Assembly: GCA_905235825.1 (NCBI GenBank)
Contig: CAJONH010000204.1
Coordinates: 1-6,495 of the forward strand
Direction of reading: 5' to 3'
DNA length: 6,495 bases
Source: Candidatus Gastranaerophilales bacterium
GTDB lineage: Bacteria > Cyanobacteriota > Vampirovibrionia > Gastranaerophilales > Gastranaerophilaceae
Of this stretch, positions 4,857 through 6,495 are shown in pieces. The translations under genes and the position numbers were made by a program. The notes beneath the pieces were generated by a model. That model ran no database searches, was not told the DNA's origin, and saw only the letters and a list, made by a program, of their open reading frames with translations. The stretch's first letter is position 1; every line of letters begins with the position of its first letter.

Positions 4857-4865
4857 TGTTATAAT
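4857..4865 (+). promoter_or_regulatory. Extended -10 promoter of aroC
   Basis: TGTTATAAT begins 4 bases after the stop codon of the PAP2 gene and 36 nt before the aroC start. A TTCAAA at 4840-4845 is too close (14 nt) to be a normal -35. No terminator lies between the two genes, so aroC may be read both from here and from upstream. Confidence 0.5.
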
Positions 4866-4892
4866 TTTTTATATATTAATAATTGGAGTAAT

Positions 4893-6071
4893 ATGATATT
4901 TAGATTTTTAACATCGGGAGAATCACACGGTAAATGCTTAAATGCAATAATTGAAGGTGTTCCTTCCGGTATAAATATTGATATTGATTTTATAAATAAA
5001 GAATTATCCCGTCGTCAAGTCGGATATGGCAGGGGCGGCAGAATGTTGATAGAAAAAGATACTGCCGAAATTCTATCGGGAGTAAGACACGGCAAATCCA
5101 CAGGTGCTCCGATTTGTCTTGAAATAAAAAATAAAGACTGGCAGAATTGGGTTATACCTATGTCAACGGAAAAACTTGAAGAAACAGCTGAAAATATCAG
5201 TTTAACGGAAGCAAAAAAGATTATAAATGTTCGTCCCGGACATGCTGATTTAGCCGGTGCATTAAAATACAATCAAAAAGATGTAAGAGATATATTGGAG
5301 CGTTCGAGTGCCCGTGAAACAGCAGTAAGAGTTGCTGTTGGTGCCGTAGCAAAATGTATTTTAAAAGAATTCGATATTGAAGGAATTTCGGTTGTTAATA
5401 AAATAGGCGGGATTGAAGCACAAATACCGGAAAATATATTCGATTTTAAAGACATTATAGAAGAAAATGATTTAAGAACAGTTGATAAAAATGCCTATGA
5501 AAAAATGAAAAAAGAAATAGATAATGCAAAAGAAGAAGGAGATACCTTAGGCGGCAGTTTTAAAGTTATTTTTCATAATGTTCCCGTAGGATTAGGCTCA
5601 CATGTTCATTGGGATAGAAAATTGGATGGTCAGCTTGCTCAGGCCGTTATGAGTATTCAAGCTGTAAAATCAGTTGAAATAGGTCTTGGTGTAAAAGCTG
5701 CGGACATAAAAGGAAGTAAAACACACGATGAAATTTTTATCGAAAATGAAAAATATATAAGAAAAACAAATAATGCAGGCGGTATAGAAGCAGGCATGTC
5801 AAACGGTGAAGATATAGTTATTACAGCATCAATGAAAGCAATTCCAACGATGAGAAAACCGTTAAATTCAATAGCAATAGATAAAAAAATTTCAGTTCAA
5901 GCTCATTTTGAACGTTCGGATACCTGTGCTGTTTCTGCCTGTGCTGTTGTTGCAGAAGCTATGTCTGCAATTGTTATTGCGGATAATATGCTTGAAAAAT
6001 TTTCTCACGACAGTATATATGAAATGAAAACAAATTACGGTAATTATATTAAGTATGTTAAAACTCGCTGA
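4893..6071 (+). CDS. aroC: Chorismate synthase
   Basis: Catalyses the last step of the shikimate pathway, turning 5-enolpyruvylshikimate 3-phosphate into chorismate with reduced FMN as catalyst, in the cytoplasm. The 392-aa length is normal for the longer bacterial form. Conserved blocks appear in order: TSGESHGKCL (7-16) with active-site His12, SRRQVGYGRGGRM (39-51), VRPGHADLAGALKY (113-126), ERSSARETA (136-144), PVGLGSHVHWDRKLDGQLA (231-249), KSVEIGLG (259-266), NNAGGIEAGMSNGEDI (293-308) and the near-C-terminal ERSDTCAV (340-347). No key residue is missing. The start at 4893 is fixed by the canonical N-terminus and by TTGGAG (4883-4888) 4 nt upstream. The gene is flanked by unrelated functions, so it is not part of an aro cluster here. 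No flavin reductase is visible nearby. Confidence 0.97.
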   Translation: MIFRFLTSGESHGKCLNAIIEGVPSGINIDIDFINKELSRRQVGYGRGGRMLIEKDTAEILSGVRHGKSTGAPICLEIKNKDWQNWVIPMSTEKLEETAENISLTEAKKIINVRPGHADLAGALKYNQKDVRDILERSSARETAVRVAVGAVAKCILKEFDIEGISVVNKIGGIEAQIPENIFDFKDIIEENDLRTVDKNAYEKMKKEIDNAKEEGDTLGGSFKVIFHNVPVGLGSHVHWDRKLDGQLAQAVMSIQAVKSVEIGLGVKAADIKGSKTHDEIFIENEKYIRKTNNAGGIEAGMSNGEDIVITASMKAIPTMRKPLNSIAIDKKISVQAHFERSDTCAVSACAVVAEAMSAIVIADNMLEKFSHDSIYEMKTNYGNYIKYVKTR

Positions 6072-6084
6072 TTAATTTTTATTG

Positions 6085-6176
6085 CCGTATTCTACGTATT
6101 ATAATGCGGTGCAAAAATTGAATATTGCCGATTATGAAAATAAATAAAAATAATATAATGTGTTTTCTTTTTGCAC
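6085..6176 (+). promoter_or_regulatory. Spacer between aroC and atpB with inverted repeats
   Basis: The 144-bp gap holds a short hairpin CCGTATT/AATGCGG (6085-6091/6103-6109, one wobble) without a T-run, and a separated perfect inverted repeat GTGCAAAAA (6109-6117) and TTTTTGCAC (6168-6176). TATAAT appears at 6100-6105 and 6154-6159 and could serve as -10 for the ATP synthase operon, but neither has a good -35. I therefore cannot place the atp promoter or an aroC terminator with confidence. Confidence 0.3.
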
Positions 6177-6215
6177 TTTATATGATAATATAAATTTATT
6201 CTTAAGGATAAATTT

Positions 6216-6495
6216 ATGGGCGAACATTGGGTCGGGTATTTAGGTAATTTACACGTTCACTGGGACACATTAATAACTATGTGGTTCAGTATGGCGGTTG
6301 TTATTATAATTTCGTTTATTATAACAAGAAATTTGGAAATTATTCCGAAAAAAGCGCAGGCACTTGCTGAGAGTATATTAAAATTCTTTATAGGCAGTCT
6401 TAAAGAAGTTAAAAACGGTAATAATCATGTTCCTATTGTTGCGTCATTATTTTTATTTATTTTAACGGCAAATTTAATGGGGCAATTACCGTTAA
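6216..6495 (+). CDS. atpB: F-type ATP synthase subunit a (5' part, cut by window end)
   Basis: The first 93 residues of the membrane F0 subunit a, which forms the proton half-channels against the c-ring. ATG 6216 has AAGGA (6204-6208) 7 nt upstream. The sequence opens MGEHWVGYLGNLHVHWDTLI, then a first membrane helix at about 18-38, the amphipathic stretch TRNLEIIPKKAQALAESILKFF and the start of the next helix, HVPIVASLFLFILTANLMGQLP, which matches the conserved (F/L)xxNLxGxxP pattern of subunit a. The essential Arg of the later helix lies beyond the window. The N-terminus resembles cyanobacterial subunit a by recall. No atpI precedes it, so the ATP synthase operon probably begins here, with subunit c and the rest expected to the right. 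Confidence 0.93.
   Translation, partial: MGEHWVGYLGNLHVHWDTLITMWFSMAVVIIISFIITRNLEIIPKKAQALAESILKFFIGSLKEVKNGNNHVPIVASLFLFILTANLMGQLPL

Noticed and set aside
5015..5455. Two minus-strand frames inside aroC
   Set aside because: They lie opposite conserved chorismate synthase blocks, have no ribosome-binding signals and look like shadow frames.

Overview
The window is a low-GC, gene-dense bacterial segment read almost entirely on the plus strand. The best-conserved genes are a UDP-glucose 6-dehydrogenase, a chorismate synthase (aroC) and the start of an F-type ATP synthase subunit a (atpB). The AT-rich codon use, the AtpB start (GNLHVHWDTL...TRNLEIIP, reminiscent of cyanobacterial subunit a), the heptanucleotide tandem repeat and the DUF2229-type protein would all fit a gut-type non-photosynthetic relative of Cyanobacteria (Gastranaerophilales/Melainabacteria). 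This assignment is inferred from recall and no search was run.

Bases 1-690, accessory: the tail of an upstream reading frame overlaps by 4 bases (TTGA) a TTG-started 112-aa Cys/Trp-rich orphan protein, followed by a long AT-rich terminator. Next is a compact minus-strand signal set, a promoter (TTGACT-N16-TATACT) and an intrinsic terminator, that predicts a small RNA of about 80-90 nt. Beside it lies a duplicated palindromic operator 44 bp apart, directly in front of a 73-aa Xre-type regulator.

Bases 910-1850, gene-poor: a 103-bp palindromic element with 7-bp terminal inverted repeats and a 9-bp direct repeat on each side looks like a small non-autonomous insertion. It is followed by an extended -10 promoter, a roughly 330-nt leader-like stretch containing an 11-bp hairpin, a 78-aa orphan protein, five heptamer repeats and a clear terminator.

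Bases 1810-4852: a DUF2229/acyl-CoA dehydratase-activase-type gene is interrupted by one in-frame TAG at codon 86 while the rest of the frame is intact. It is followed by ugd and, with an ATGA overlap, a PAP2-family membrane phosphatase. The last two probably work together in supplying UDP-glucuronate and recycling or dephosphorylating lipid carriers for an envelope glycan; that pairing is inferred from gene order.

Bases 4853-6495: aroC with its own extended -10 promoter, a 144-bp spacer with an inverted repeat, and the 5' part of atpB running off the window. No CRISPR array, tRNA, rRNA or transposase gene was seen. The points most worth a second look are the minus-strand small RNA beside the doubled operator, the MITE-like element, the nonsense codon in an otherwise intact gene, and the Cys/Trp-rich small protein.
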